64,000 bases of DNA from Dyella_B humi (GTDB lineage Bacteria > Pseudomonadota > Gammaproteobacteria > Xanthomonadales > Rhodanobacteraceae). Below, piece after piece: positions 8,714 to 17,834 of this stretch (positions are counted from its first letter, which is position 1; each line of letters starts with the position of its first letter). The DNA lies in assembly GCF_044904605.1 (NCBI RefSeq), contig NZ_JADIKI010000021.1:372001-436000 (forward strand), written 5' to 3'. The translations under genes were made by a program, and so were the position numbers. Below the pieces are notes generated by a model that worked only from the letters and a program-made list of their open reading frames with translations, searched no databases and was not told the DNA's origin.

Positions 8714-10729
8714 TTAAGCAACCTTCTGACCGGCCGATGCCGGATCCACGTTTTCGACCAGCTTCTGCAGCGGCACCAGGCGTGCGCGCTCGATCTTCTC
8801 CACTTCAGCACCCGGCACGTAGTAGTCCACGTTGGTGTCGTACGCACGGACGATGAACGAGGCGATCATGCCGGCCAGGCCTGCGATGGCGAGCCACCAG
8901 ATGTGCCACACCATGGCAAAGCCCAACACCGTGCCGAACGCGGCCATCACCAAGCCCACGCCGGTGTTGCGCGGCATATGGATGTCCGCATAGTGCGCGT
9001 GGCGCGGATAGGCGCGCTTGTGCTCCTTGTCGGCCCAGAACTGATCCAGTTCCTCGACCTTCGGCAGCACGGCGAAGTTGTAGAACGGCGCCGGCGAGCT
9101 GGTCGCCCACTCCAGCGTGCGGCCGCCCCACGGGTCGCCGGTGAGATCGCGGTTCTCGGCGCGATTGCGCACGCTCACCACGAACTGCAGCAAGGTGAAG
9201 CCGATGCCCAGCGCGATGATGCCAGCGCCGACGGCGGCTACCACCAGGTAAGGCTGCCACGCCGGATTCGCGTAGTGGTTCATGCGGCGCGTCATGCCCA
9301 TCAGGCCCAGCACGTACAGCGGCATGAAGGCCAGATAGAAACCGACCAGCCAGCACCAGAACGAAGCCTTGCCCAGGCGCTCGTCCAGCTTGAAACCGAA
9401 CGCCTTCGGGAACCAGAAGTTGATCGCGGCCATGATGCCAAACAGCACGCCGCCGATGATCACGTTATGGAAGTGCGCGATCAGGAACAGACTGTTGTGG
9501 AGCACGAAGTCCGCACCTGGCACGGCCATCAGCACACCGGTCATGCCGCCGATGGTGAACGTGACCATGAAGCCCACTGTCCACAGCATTGGTACCGTAA
9601 AGCGGATGCGTCCGCGATACATGGTGAACAGCCAGTTGAACAGCTTCACGCCGGTCGGCACCGAGATGATCATCGTCGTGATGCCGAAGAAGGCATTCAC
9701 GTCCGCGCCCGAGCCCATGGTGAAGAAGTGGTGCAGCCATACGACGAAGGACAGCACGCCGATGCCCGCGGTAGCGAACACCATCGACTTGTAACCGAAC
9801 AACGGCTTGCCCGAGAAGGTGGAAACAATCTCCGAAAACACGCCGAAGCACGGCAGGATCAGGATGTACACCTCCGGGTGGCCCCAGATCCAGATCAGGT
9901 TGATGTAGAGCATGGCGTTGCCGCCGAGCTCATTCGTGAAGAAGTGCATATCCAGGTAGCGATCGGCCGCCAGCAGCGCCAGCGCCACTGTCAGCACCGG
10001 GAACGCCGCCACGATCAGGATGTTGGTGACCAGCGCGGTCCAAGTGAACACCGGCATTTGCATCAGCTTCATGCCGGGCGTGCGCATGCGCAGGATGGTG
10101 ACGATGAAGTTGATACCGCTGAGCGTGGTACCTAGACCGGATAGCTGCAGCGCCCATATGTAGTAATCCACGCCTACCGTTGGGCTGAATTTCAGCTCCG
10201 ACAGCGGCGGATAGGCCAGCCAGCCGGTGGCGGCGAAGTCACCCACGAACATCGACAGCATGACCAGCACCACGCCGGACACGGTGAGCCAGTAGCTGAG
10301 CGAGTTCAGAAATGGATACGCCACGTCGCGCGCGCCGATCTGCAGCGGCACGATCAGGTTCATCAGGCCCACCACGAACGGCATGGCGACGAAGAAGATC
10401 ATGATCACGCCATGGGCGGTGAAGATCTGATCGTAGTGATGCGGTGGCAGATAGCCGGCCGCATCCGCGGAGGCGATCGCCTGCTGGGCGCGCATCATGA
10501 TGGCGTCGGCAAAGCCGCGCAGCAGCATCAGCAGCGCCAGGATCACGTACATGATGCCGATGCGCTTGTGGTCCACCGTGGTGAACCACTCGCTCCACAG
10601 ATAGCCCCACTTGCGTTGATGAGTGACCCAGCCGAGCAGTGCAGCACCGCCCAGACACACCATCACCAGGGTGCCCATGATGATCGGTTCATGGAAGGGA
10701 ATGGCCGATAGAGAAAGTTTTCCGAACAT
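8714..10729 (-). CDS. cyoB: Cytochrome bo3 quinol oxidase subunit I
   Basis: 671-residue heme-copper oxidase core (E. coli 663). It holds low-spin heme b, the high-spin heme o/CuB centre and the proton channels. The CuB/K-channel region WGHPEVYILILPCFG, the paired histidines VVWLHHFFTMG and the heme ligand region IAHFHNVIIGG are visible. It oxidises ubiquinol, reduces O2 to water and pumps protons across the inner membrane. It lies three bases from cyoC and is 4 bases downstream of cyoA. Confidence 0.97.
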   Translation of the reverse strand: MFGKLSLSAIPFHEPIIMGTLVMVCLGGAALLGWVTHQRKWGYLWSEWFTTVDHKRIGIMYVILALLMLLRGFADAIMMRAQQAIASADAAGYLPPHHYDQIFTAHGVIMIFFVAMPFVVGLMNLIVPLQIGARDVAYPFLNSLSYWLTVSGVVLVMLSMFVGDFAATGWLAYPPLSELKFSPTVGVDYYIWALQLSGLGTTLSGINFIVTILRMRTPGMKLMQMPVFTWTALVTNILIVAAFPVLTVALALLAADRYLDMHFFTNELGGNAMLYINLIWIWGHPEVYILILPCFGVFSEIVSTFSGKPLFGYKSMVFATAGIGVLSFVVWLHHFFTMGSGADVNAFFGITTMIISVPTGVKLFNWLFTMYRGRIRFTVPMLWTVGFMVTFTIGGMTGVLMAVPGADFVLHNSLFLIAHFHNVIIGGVLFGIMAAINFWFPKAFGFKLDERLGKASFWCWLVGFYLAFMPLYVLGLMGMTRRMNHYANPAWQPYLVVAAVGAGIIALGIGFTLLQFVVSVRNRAENRDLTGDPWGGRTLEWATSSPAPFYNFAVLPKVEELDQFWADKEHKRAYPRHAHYADIHMPRNTGVGLVMAAFGTVLGFAMVWHIWWLAIAGLAGMIASFIVRAYDTNVDYYVPGAEVEKIERARLVPLQKLVENVDPASAGQKVA

Positions 10730-10732
10730 GGC

Positions 10733-11659
10733 CTACTCCGCAGCCTTGGCGTGATCGTTATGCGAGGGAATGGCGCTGGCCTGCGCAGGCGCGGTGCCGA
10801 TCTTGTCCATCTGCATATCGCCCATGTACTGGCCGATGATGCTGTCGAACAGACCCGGCTTGACGTTGGTGTAATACGTCACCGGCACTTTTTCGCTCGG
10901 CTGCGTCAGCGCGTGATAGGTCTGGTCGTCGAGATTGGCCGAGCTGGCCTTGGCCTTCTTGATCCAGTCCTCGAAGCCCTGCTGCGACATCGCGTTCGCG
11001 GTGAAGTGCATGTCGGAGAAGCCCGCGCCGCTGTAGTTGCTCGACAGGCCCGCGTAGCTGCCCGGCTCGCTCGCGATCAGGTTGAGCTGCGTCTTCATGC
11101 CGGCCATGGCGTAGATCTGGCTACCCAACTGCGGAATGAAGAACGCATTCATCACCGAGTCGGACGTGATCTCGAAGTGCACCGGCACATTGGTGGGGAA
11201 CGCCAATTCATTGACGCTGGCCACGCCATAGTCCGGATAGATGAAAGCCCACTTCCAATCCATTGACACAGCCTGGATGGTGATCGGCTTCACCTTGGAT
11301 TCCAGCGGCTTGTACGGATCGAGCGCGTGCGTGGTGCGCCAGGTGATCGTCGCGAGAATCGCGATGATGATGCAGGGAATGACCCACACTACCGCTTCGA
11401 TCGCGGTCGAATGCGACCACTTCGGCGCGTAAGTAGCCTTGGTGTTGGACGCACGGTAGCGCCAGGCGAAATACAGGGTCATCGCGATGACTGGGATAAC
11501 GACCAGCAACATCAAGCCGGTGGCAATCAGGATCAACGACTTTTCCTGCATGCCCACGTCACCCTTCGGCGCGAGGACTTCCAAGTTGCAACCGCTGAGA
11601 CACACGGCGAGGCCTGCGCATGACCAGCGCAAGGCGGAGACGAGGGAACGCTTGTTCAC
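10733..11659 (-). CDS. cyoA: Cytochrome bo3 quinol oxidase subunit II
   Basis: 308 residues. A lipoprotein signal peptide with lipobox LSGC (Cys24) is followed by two membrane helices (about 42-63 and 88-108) and a periplasmic cupredoxin-like domain that lacks the CuA cysteines, as expected for a quinol rather than cytochrome c oxidase. The start codon is GTG. The acidic C-terminal tail is lineage-variable. First gene of cyoABCD. Confidence 0.95.
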   Translation of the reverse strand: MNKRSLVSALRWSCAGLAVCLSGCNLEVLAPKGDVGMQEKSLILIATGLMLLVVIPVIAMTLYFAWRYRASNTKATYAPKWSHSTAIEAVVWVIPCIIIAILATITWRTTHALDPYKPLESKVKPITIQAVSMDWKWAFIYPDYGVASVNELAFPTNVPVHFEITSDSVMNAFFIPQLGSQIYAMAGMKTQLNLIASEPGSYAGLSSNYSGAGFSDMHFTANAMSQQGFEDWIKKAKASSANLDDQTYHALTQPSEKVPVTYYTNVKPGLFDSIIGQYMGDMQMDKIGTAPAQASAIPSHNDHAKAAE

Positions 11660-11865
11660 GAACGACTCTTAAGACAGCTGATGGGGATGTTGCCGGGGAA
11701 GACAACGTGCATAGGATATCGCGCTGCAGCAAGTCGTGACTAGCCCGCGGCATGCAGACAGAATGTCGCGCCGTATTTTTTTTCACCGTCGCAGCACCTT
11801 CGCTGCACAACTTGACGAAGCGTGCAGAACTAAAGTAAGCGCCATATGCCTGCTACCATGCGCCG

Positions 11866-13665
11866 ATGAGCACTCCGATTCCCGCCCGCATTGCCGCGTT
11901 GCGCGAAGCGATGGCCAAGCACGGCATCGCCGCTTGCATCGTGCCCACCGCCGATCCGCATTTGTCCGAATACCTGCCTGCGCATTGGCAGGCGCGCGAA
12001 TGGCTTTCCGGTTTCGACGGCTCGGCCGGCACACTGCTGGTCACCACCAAGGAAGCAGGGCTGTGGACCGATTCACGCTATTTCTCGCAGGCCGAACAAC
12101 AGCTTGCCGGTACTGGTATTGCGCTGATGAAGCAGCGCGCTGGACAAGCGGCTGAGCATTTGACATGGCTGCAACACCATTTGCATAAGGACGATGTCGC
12201 GGCGATCGCGGGCGACAGCGTCTCGGTGGCCGCGCAGCGGCAGATCGAACGTCTGCTGGGCGCGGCCGGCGTCACGCTGCGTGTCGATCTCGATTTGCCG
12301 GGTATGGTGTGGCGCGATCGCCCCGCCCTGCCGCATGCACCGGTGTTCGAGCATCCGCTTACCTACGCCGGCACGTCGCGCGCCGAAAAATTCAACAAGC
12401 TGCGCCATGCGATGCGCAAGCAGCACGCCACGCATCATTTGGTCTCCAGTCTGGACGACATCGCCTGGCTCACCAACCTGCGCGGCAGCGACGTGGAATG
12501 CAATCCGGTGTTCCTCGCGCACTTGCTGGTGGAAGTTGCCGGACAGGCCACGTTGCTCGTCGATCGGGACAAGCTCAATGACGAAATAGTCGCCGCGCTC
12601 GGTGCCGACGGCGTCCGCATTGCCAACTACGCCACGCTGAGCGACGCACTCGGCGACCTCAAAACCGCCGACACCTTATTGTTCGATCCGGGTCGCGTGG
12701 TGAGCGATGTGCTGAAAGCGGTCGGGCCGGACGTGAAGCAGGTCGAAGGTCCGAATCCATCTACCGCATTCAAGGCGATCAAGAGTGAGGCCGAATTGGC
12801 GCACATCCGTGAGGCGATGCGCCGCGACGGCGCCGCGCTGGTGCGCGCTTTCCGCCGCCTGGAAGAACGCCTCGCCGCCGGCATGACGCAGACCGAGCTG
12901 GATGTGGATGCGCTATTGCGCGACGAACGTTCCGCCCAGCCCAACTTCATTGGCGAAAGTTTCTCCACCATTGCCGGTTACATGGAAAACGGCGCACTGC
13001 CGCATTACCGCGCCACGCCGCAAGCACACAACACTTTGCAGCGCCACGGCCTGCTGCTGGTGGATTCCGGCGGCCAGTACCTGGGCGGCACCACTGACAT
13101 CACCCGCGTGCTGGCGCTTGGCCCCACCACCGCCGAACAGCGCCGCGACGCCACGCTGGTCATGAAAGGCATGATCGCGCTTTCCCGCGCGCGCTTTCCC
13201 AAGGGCGCCAGCGGCCCGCAACTCGACGTGCTGGCCCGCGCACCGCTGTGGGCCAGCGGCATGGACTACGGCCACGGCACCGGCCACGGCGTCGGTTACT
13301 TCTTAAATGTGCACGAAGGTCCACACGGCATTCGCCCGCCAACCTCCGGCGCCACGCTGGTTCCGCTGGAACCGGGCATGATCACCTCGATCGAGCCTGG
13401 CTTATATAAGCCGGCGCGCCATGGCATCCGCCATGAGAACCTCGCCGTGGTGGTCGAAGCCGAGCAGACCGAGTTCGGGGAGTTCCACGCTTTCGAAACA
13501 CTCACCCTGTGCCCGTTCGATCGCCGCGCACTGGAACCGGCCCTATTGAGCCCGGACGAGCGCGCCTGGCTGGACGACTATCACGCCACGGTGCGCGCGG
13601 CACTGGCGCCTTTGCTGGAGGACGCGGATCTGGCTTGGCTGGAGAAGCATTGCGCACCGCTTTAA
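11866..13665 (+). CDS. Xaa-Pro aminopeptidase (M24B, long form)
   Basis: 599 residues, matching the three-domain aminopeptidase P type of about 600 residues rather than the 440-residue E. coli PepP. Two creatinase-like N-terminal domains precede the pita-bread catalytic domain. The five metal ligands can be seen: Asp in VDSGGQYLGG and TTDITR, His in GTGHGVGYFLNVHEGP, Glu in ITSIEPGLY and Glu in ENLAVVVE. It removes an N-terminal residue preceding proline and is probably cytoplasmic, with no signal peptide. It is transcribed divergently from cyoA across 206 bases. Confidence 0.92.
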   Translation: MSTPIPARIAALREAMAKHGIAACIVPTADPHLSEYLPAHWQAREWLSGFDGSAGTLLVTTKEAGLWTDSRYFSQAEQQLAGTGIALMKQRAGQAAEHLTWLQHHLHKDDVAAIAGDSVSVAAQRQIERLLGAAGVTLRVDLDLPGMVWRDRPALPHAPVFEHPLTYAGTSRAEKFNKLRHAMRKQHATHHLVSSLDDIAWLTNLRGSDVECNPVFLAHLLVEVAGQATLLVDRDKLNDEIVAALGADGVRIANYATLSDALGDLKTADTLLFDPGRVVSDVLKAVGPDVKQVEGPNPSTAFKAIKSEAELAHIREAMRRDGAALVRAFRRLEERLAAGMTQTELDVDALLRDERSAQPNFIGESFSTIAGYMENGALPHYRATPQAHNTLQRHGLLLVDSGGQYLGGTTDITRVLALGPTTAEQRRDATLVMKGMIALSRARFPKGASGPQLDVLARAPLWASGMDYGHGTGHGVGYFLNVHEGPHGIRPPTSGATLVPLEPGMITSIEPGLYKPARHGIRHENLAVVVEAEQTEFGEFHAFETLTLCPFDRRALEPALLSPDERAWLDDYHATVRAALAPLLEDADLAWLEKHCAPL

Positions 13666-13676
13666 ATCGGGAAATA

Positions 13677-13739
13677 GGAAACAGGGAACGGGGAGCGTCA
13701 GGCTTGCGATCATATTGATGTTCCCCGTTCCCTGTTTCC
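13677..13739. repeat. 18-bp perfect inverted repeat (GGGAACxGGGA type)
   Basis: GGAAACAGGGAACGGGGA (13677-13694) is repeated in inverted orientation at 13722-13739 across a 27-base loop. It lies between the aminopeptidase gene and parE. There is no U-tract directly after the stem. It looks like a dispersed palindrome rather than a normal terminator, although such a stem could stabilise 3' ends. Confidence 0.75.
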
Positions 13740-13817
13740 GCTCCACTTGACCTGCACAACGCCACCAACCATTCTCCCGCGCCTGACCACCAACGAAGTA
13801 GGCATCCGCCTCTCAGC

Positions 13818-15707
13818 ATGAGCAGCCGCTACAACGCCGCCGATATCGAAGTCCTTTCCGGCCTTGACCCCGTCAAGCGCCGGCCGGGCATGTATACCGA
13901 CACCACGCGCCCGAACCATCTGGCGCAGGAAGTGATCGACAACTCGGTCGACGAGGCGCTGGCCGGCCACGCCAAGTCGATCGAGGTAATCGTGCACACC
14001 GATGGCTCGGTGGAAGTCAGCGACGACGGCCGCGGCATGCCGGTGGACATCCATCCGGAAGAAGGCATTCCCGGCGTCGAGCTGATCCTCACTCGCTTGC
14101 ATGCGGGCGGCAAATTCTCCGGCAAGAACTACAACTTCTCCGGCGGCCTGCACGGCGTGGGCGTATCGGTGGTGAATGCGCTGTCGAACAAAGTGGACGT
14201 GACCATCCGCCGCGATGGCAACGAATACCGCATGAGCTTCGCCAACGGCGATCGCGCCAGTCCTTTGGAAACCATCGGCACAGTGCCGAAGAAGAAGACC
14301 GGTACCACCGTGCGCTTCTGGGCCGATCCGAAATACTTCGATTCACCGAAGATCTCGCTGTCCAAGCTCAAGCATTTGCTGCGCGCCAAGGCCGTGCTGT
14401 GCGCCGGCCTCAGCGTGAAGCTGCTCGACGAAGCCAGCGGCGAAACGAGCGAGTGGTATTATGAGGATGGCCTGCGCGACTACCTGCGGGGCGAACTCGA
14501 CGGCGGCGAATGCCTGCCCGCCGATCTGTTTGTGCATCACGTCGCACGCGATACCGAAGGGCTGGATGTCGCCCTCACTTGGCTGCCCGAAGGCGAGCTG
14601 GTGCAGGAAAGCTACGTCAACCTGATTCCCACCGTACAAGGCGGCACGCACGTCAACGGACTGCGTACCGGCCTCACCAATGCGGTGCGCGAGTTCTGTG
14701 ACATTCGCAACCTGCTGCCGCGTGGTGTGAAGCTGGCGCCGGAAGATGTATGGGAACGCCTGGCCTTCGTGCTGTCGGCGAAATTGCAAGATCCGCAATT
14801 CGCCGGCCAGACCAAAGAGCGCCTTTCCTCGCGCAACGCTGCCGCGCTGGTAGAAAGCGTGGTGCACGATGCTTTCAGCCTGTGGCTCAACCAGCACGTG
14901 GACCTGGGTGAACGCATCGCCCAGTTGGCGATCGAACGCGCCAGCGCACGCCTGAAAGCTGCCAAGCAGGTGGTGCGCAAGAAGATCACGCAAGGCCCCG
15001 CCCTGCCCGGCAAGCTGGCCGATTGCACCGCCACCGATCTCACCCGTACCGAGCTGTTCCTGGTGGAAGGCGATTCGGCCGGCGGTAGCGCCAAGCAGGC
15101 GCGCGACAAGGACTTCCAGGCGATCCTGCCGTTGCGCGGCAAGATCCTCAACACCTGGGAAGTGGAATCCACTTCGGTGCTGGCTTCGGAAGAAGTGCAC
15201 AACCTGGCGGTGGCAATCGGCTGCGACCCAGGCAAGGACGACCTCTCCGGCCTGCGCTACGGCAAGGTCGTCATCCTTGCCGACGCCGACTCCGACGGCC
15301 TGCACATCGCCACCCTGCTCAGCGCGCTGTTCCTGCGCCACTTCCCCTCACTGGTGCGCGAAGGTCACGTATTCGTGGCGATGCCGCCGCTGTTTCGCGT
15401 GGATGTGGGCAAGCAAGTGTTCTATTGCCTGGACGAAAACGAAAAGGCCGCGATGCTGCAGCGCGTGGAGCGCGAAAAGATGAAGGGTCAAGTCACCGTC
15501 ACCCGCTTCAAGGGCCTGGGTGAAATGAACCCGTCGCAGCTGCGCGAATCCACCATCTATCCTGACACGCGCCGCCTCGTACAGCTCACTGTGGAAGACA
15601 ATGACGGCACCGCCAAGCTGATGGACATGCTGCTGGCCAAGAAGCGCGCCAGCGATCGCAAGAGTTGGCTCGAAGAGAAAGGCGATCTCGCCACGCTGGA
15701 TGTCTGA
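13818..15707 (+). CDS. parE: DNA topoisomerase IV subunit B
   Basis: 629 residues, the length of proteobacterial ParE (about 630), not GyrB (about 800). The GHKL ATPase domain begins with GLDPVKRRPGMYTDT and contains EVIDNSVDEALAG and SDDGRGMPVD. The Toprim domain includes LVEGDSAGGSA and ILADADSDGLHI. With ParC it decatenates daughter chromosomes. It stands alone here; parC is not in the window. A clear terminator follows. Confidence 0.95.
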   Translation: MSSRYNAADIEVLSGLDPVKRRPGMYTDTTRPNHLAQEVIDNSVDEALAGHAKSIEVIVHTDGSVEVSDDGRGMPVDIHPEEGIPGVELILTRLHAGGKFSGKNYNFSGGLHGVGVSVVNALSNKVDVTIRRDGNEYRMSFANGDRASPLETIGTVPKKKTGTTVRFWADPKYFDSPKISLSKLKHLLRAKAVLCAGLSVKLLDEASGETSEWYYEDGLRDYLRGELDGGECLPADLFVHHVARDTEGLDVALTWLPEGELVQESYVNLIPTVQGGTHVNGLRTGLTNAVREFCDIRNLLPRGVKLAPEDVWERLAFVLSAKLQDPQFAGQTKERLSSRNAAALVESVVHDAFSLWLNQHVDLGERIAQLAIERASARLKAAKQVVRKKITQGPALPGKLADCTATDLTRTELFLVEGDSAGGSAKQARDKDFQAILPLRGKILNTWEVESTSVLASEEVHNLAVAIGCDPGKDDLSGLRYGKVVILADADSDGLHIATLLSALFLRHFPSLVREGHVFVAMPPLFRVDVGKQVFYCLDENEKAAMLQRVEREKMKGQVTVTRFKGLGEMNPSQLRESTIYPDTRRLVQLTVEDNDGTAKLMDMLLAKKRASDRKSWLEEKGDLATLDV

Positions 15708-15779
15708 CTCCAGCAGCGGCATTCGCCTTCACCAGAGCGAGGCGAACACCGAGTAGGGCTGCTGCGAAACTACGGACAC

Positions 15780-15808
15780 AATGCGCCGCCATGAGCGGCG
15801 CATTTTTT
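15780..15808 (+). terminator. Intrinsic terminator of parE
   Basis: The stem AATGCGCCGC/GCGGCGCATT closes a 5-base loop and runs into TTTTAT, 72 bases after the parE stop. Confidence 0.9.
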
Positions 15809-15834
15809 ATGCGTCCATGGAAGGCGCATTCGGC

Positions 15835-16587
15835 ATGAAGAAGTACTCGAGATGGTTCTTGGCGCTTCTGGTCCTGGTCTGCGCGAGCTGCAAACCTACG
15901 CCTCCCGTCAATGGTCATGTCGTACCCGAAGCGAAGCTGACCAAGGGTCAGTTGATCCAGTCCGATCCCAACCGCATGGCCAACCTGGAGATACGCAACA
16001 ATCTCGACGCGCTGTATCTGCTGATGGACAAGCTCTACAAGCGCAATCCATCGGAATGGAAAAAAGGTGGCGCGGCCAACCGTGAAGAAGCCGAGACGCG
16101 CGTACGCCACGCAGTCGATCACCACACGCCGTTGCCGGGACTCGACGCGCGCGACACCAAGGCCATGGAGCTTGCGCTTGATCCGCATTTCAAAGGTGAC
16201 CGCGTCGGCACGCTTATCTATGGCATCGGCGACATGCTGATCACCGCGCACGGCGGCAAGCGCGAGCTTTATCTCATCGACGGACTCGACGCGCAGCGTG
16301 TCTATAACGCCGCCCGTAATGTGGAAATCGCCATGTGGCTGCTAGCCCGACGTAGGGATGACGCCGGACACTCACTGCTGCTTTCCAACGCACTGTCCGA
16401 GCAGGAGCAAAACCTCAGTTTCGAGCGCCTGTTCGGCGGCATCATTGGACGCACCGATCTGGTGGCGGAATTCACCGCCGAGAAATATCGCCGCTCGGTG
16501 ATCGACTACGGGCAGAGCTTCTTCGGCGGGCAGTTTCTGCAGTTCCTGCCGGTGAGCGAGGTCGCCGGCGCGGCGTCTTCCCTCTAG
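15835..16587 (+). CDS. Predicted lipoprotein of unknown function
   Basis: 250 residues. The first 18 residues form a lipoprotein signal (MKKYSRWFLALLVLVCASC) with lipobox CASC. The mature part is mainly helical, with a Leu-rich segment near residues 45-60 and a glycine-rich stretch near 130-140. I recognise no catalytic motif. The ATG at 15835 gives a correctly placed lipobox and has GGAAGG ten bases upstream; in-frame ATGs further up lie in or next to the parE terminator. It may be co-transcribed with the next gene, 49 bases on. Confidence 0.7.
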   Translation: MKKYSRWFLALLVLVCASCKPTPPVNGHVVPEAKLTKGQLIQSDPNRMANLEIRNNLDALYLLMDKLYKRNPSEWKKGGAANREEAETRVRHAVDHHTPLPGLDARDTKAMELALDPHFKGDRVGTLIYGIGDMLITAHGGKRELYLIDGLDAQRVYNAARNVEIAMWLLARRRDDAGHSLLLSNALSEQEQNLSFERLFGGIIGRTDLVAEFTAEKYRRSVIDYGQSFFGGQFLQFLPVSEVAGAASSL

Positions 16588-16636
16588 CGCCGCATCGGCG
16601 TTATGGTGACGCCCTGCCCTCGCCGGACCTCGCCGC

Positions 16637-17158
16637 ATGTCTCTACTGCCGCCCATTGATCTTCAGCGCTGGATCGACGAACACCGCCACTTGCTGAAAC
16701 CGCCGGTCGGCAACAAGTGCATCGTCGACGGTGATTTCATCATCATGATCGTCGGGGGTCCCAATGCGCGCACCGACTATCACTACGACGAAGGTCCGGA
16801 GTTCTTCTACCAGATCGAAGGCGAAATGGTGTTGAAGGTACAGGACGAAGGCACCGCCCGCGACATGTCCATTCGCGCCGGCCAACTCTTCTATCTGCCG
16901 CCTCGCGTGCCGCATTCGCCGCAGCGCATGCCCGATTCCATCGGCTTGGTGATCGAGCGTCGCCGGTTGCCGCATGAAAAAGACGGCCTGCTATGGTTCT
17001 GCGAAAGCTGCAACCACAAACTGTACGAAGAATATTTTGTGCTGCAGAACATCGAGACCGATTTTCCTTCGGTGTTCGATCGCTTCTACGCTTCGAAAGA
17101 GGCGCGTACGTGCAAGGCATGTGGGCATCTTAACCCGGCGCCCGCCCGCTACAGCTAG
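16637..17158 (+). CDS. nbaC: 3-hydroxyanthranilate 3,4-dioxygenase
   Basis: 173-residue cupin. The catalytic Fe(II) ligands are H49, E55 and H93 (in DYHYDEGPEFF and VPHSP). A second rubredoxin-like iron site is formed by C122, C125, C159 and C162, typical of the bacterial enzyme. It opens 3-hydroxyanthranilate to aminocarboxymuconate semialdehyde in the kynurenine route, which leads to quinolinate and NAD or to catabolism. No other kynurenine-pathway gene is in the window. Confidence 0.95.
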   Translation: MSLLPPIDLQRWIDEHRHLLKPPVGNKCIVDGDFIIMIVGGPNARTDYHYDEGPEFFYQIEGEMVLKVQDEGTARDMSIRAGQLFYLPPRVPHSPQRMPDSIGLVIERRRLPHEKDGLLWFCESCNHKLYEEYFVLQNIETDFPSVFDRFYASKEARTCKACGHLNPAPARYS

Positions 17159-17166
17159 GGCATCAT

Positions 17167-17193
17167 GTAAGCTGGGATTGCATCCCAGCCTAC
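17167..17193. repeat. GTAGG-type palindrome overlapping a stop codon
   Basis: GTAaGCTGGGAT (17167-17178) and ATCCCAGCcTAC (17182-17193) form a 12-bp stem with one mismatch. It separates two convergent genes and includes the stop codon of the Nudix gene. It is a short relative of the repeat at 52306-52388. Confidence 0.7.
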
Positions 17194-17723
17194 GCGACCC
17201 GCGCCAGCCACTTGCACGCCATGCGGCGCAATGATTCATCCGTGTCGTGCGCCTCGGCCAGTTCTCGTATGGATACCCACGCCAACTCCAGCGATTCATC
17301 GCCAACGGCAAAATTTTCATCGCCGCCGACGCGCACAACGTAGCGCACGTCGTAATGCCAATGCCCGGGCTCGCTCATGCGCTCGGGTATCCAATGCCGG
17401 TCGACGTCAAAAATAGCCGGTTCGACCGTCAAATCCGAGAGTCCCGATTCCTCGCATGCTTCGCGCAACGCGACGGCTGCCAGATCGCTATCACCATCCG
17501 CGTGGCCGCCCAACTGCAGCCACCGCTGCAACTTGCGGTGATGCGTGAGCAATACGCGCTCGCCACTGGCATCCACTAGCCATGCCGAACCAGTGAAGTG
17601 ACCGACCCCATTTTCGCGATGAAAAGGCAGTTCCGCCTCATCGAGAAAACGCATGCAGGCGGCCGCGTGAACGTCATCAGCGTGATCGTGCATGTATCGG
17701 TCCAGCGACATTCGCAATGTCAT
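17190..17723 (-). CDS. Nudix hydrolase
   Basis: 177 residues with a Nudix box around residues 73-95, ending in the canonical REACEESGL helix. The first conserved glutamate of the GX5EX7REUXEEXGU signature appears as serine, while the REUxEExGU metal-binding core is intact. Members hydrolyse nucleoside diphosphates linked to another moiety; the substrate cannot be inferred. GGAG lies upstream of the ATG at 17723. Confidence 0.85.
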   Translation of the reverse strand: MTLRMSLDRYMHDHADDVHAAACMRFLDEAELPFHRENGVGHFTGSAWLVDASGERVLLTHHRKLQRWLQLGGHADGDSDLAAVALREACEESGLSDLTVEPAIFDVDRHWIPERMSEPGHWHYDVRYVVRVGGDENFAVGDESLELAWVSIRELAEAHDTDESLRRMACKWLARVA

Positions 17724-17834
17724 GAAGCTCCTTCCTTCTATTCAAGTTGGTCGCAATTTTCAAAGTTCTAGCATGGATCGCCGGAAAGCGTGCCGGTAGC
17801 GTGAGTCGTCTCACCTCATCACTGTGCACGCCCG

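Noticed and set aside
8648..10135. 495-codon plus-strand frame opposite cyoB
   Set aside because: Composition dominated by His, Arg and Asp, as expected from the reverse of hydrophobic-helix codons; cyoB on the other strand is certain.
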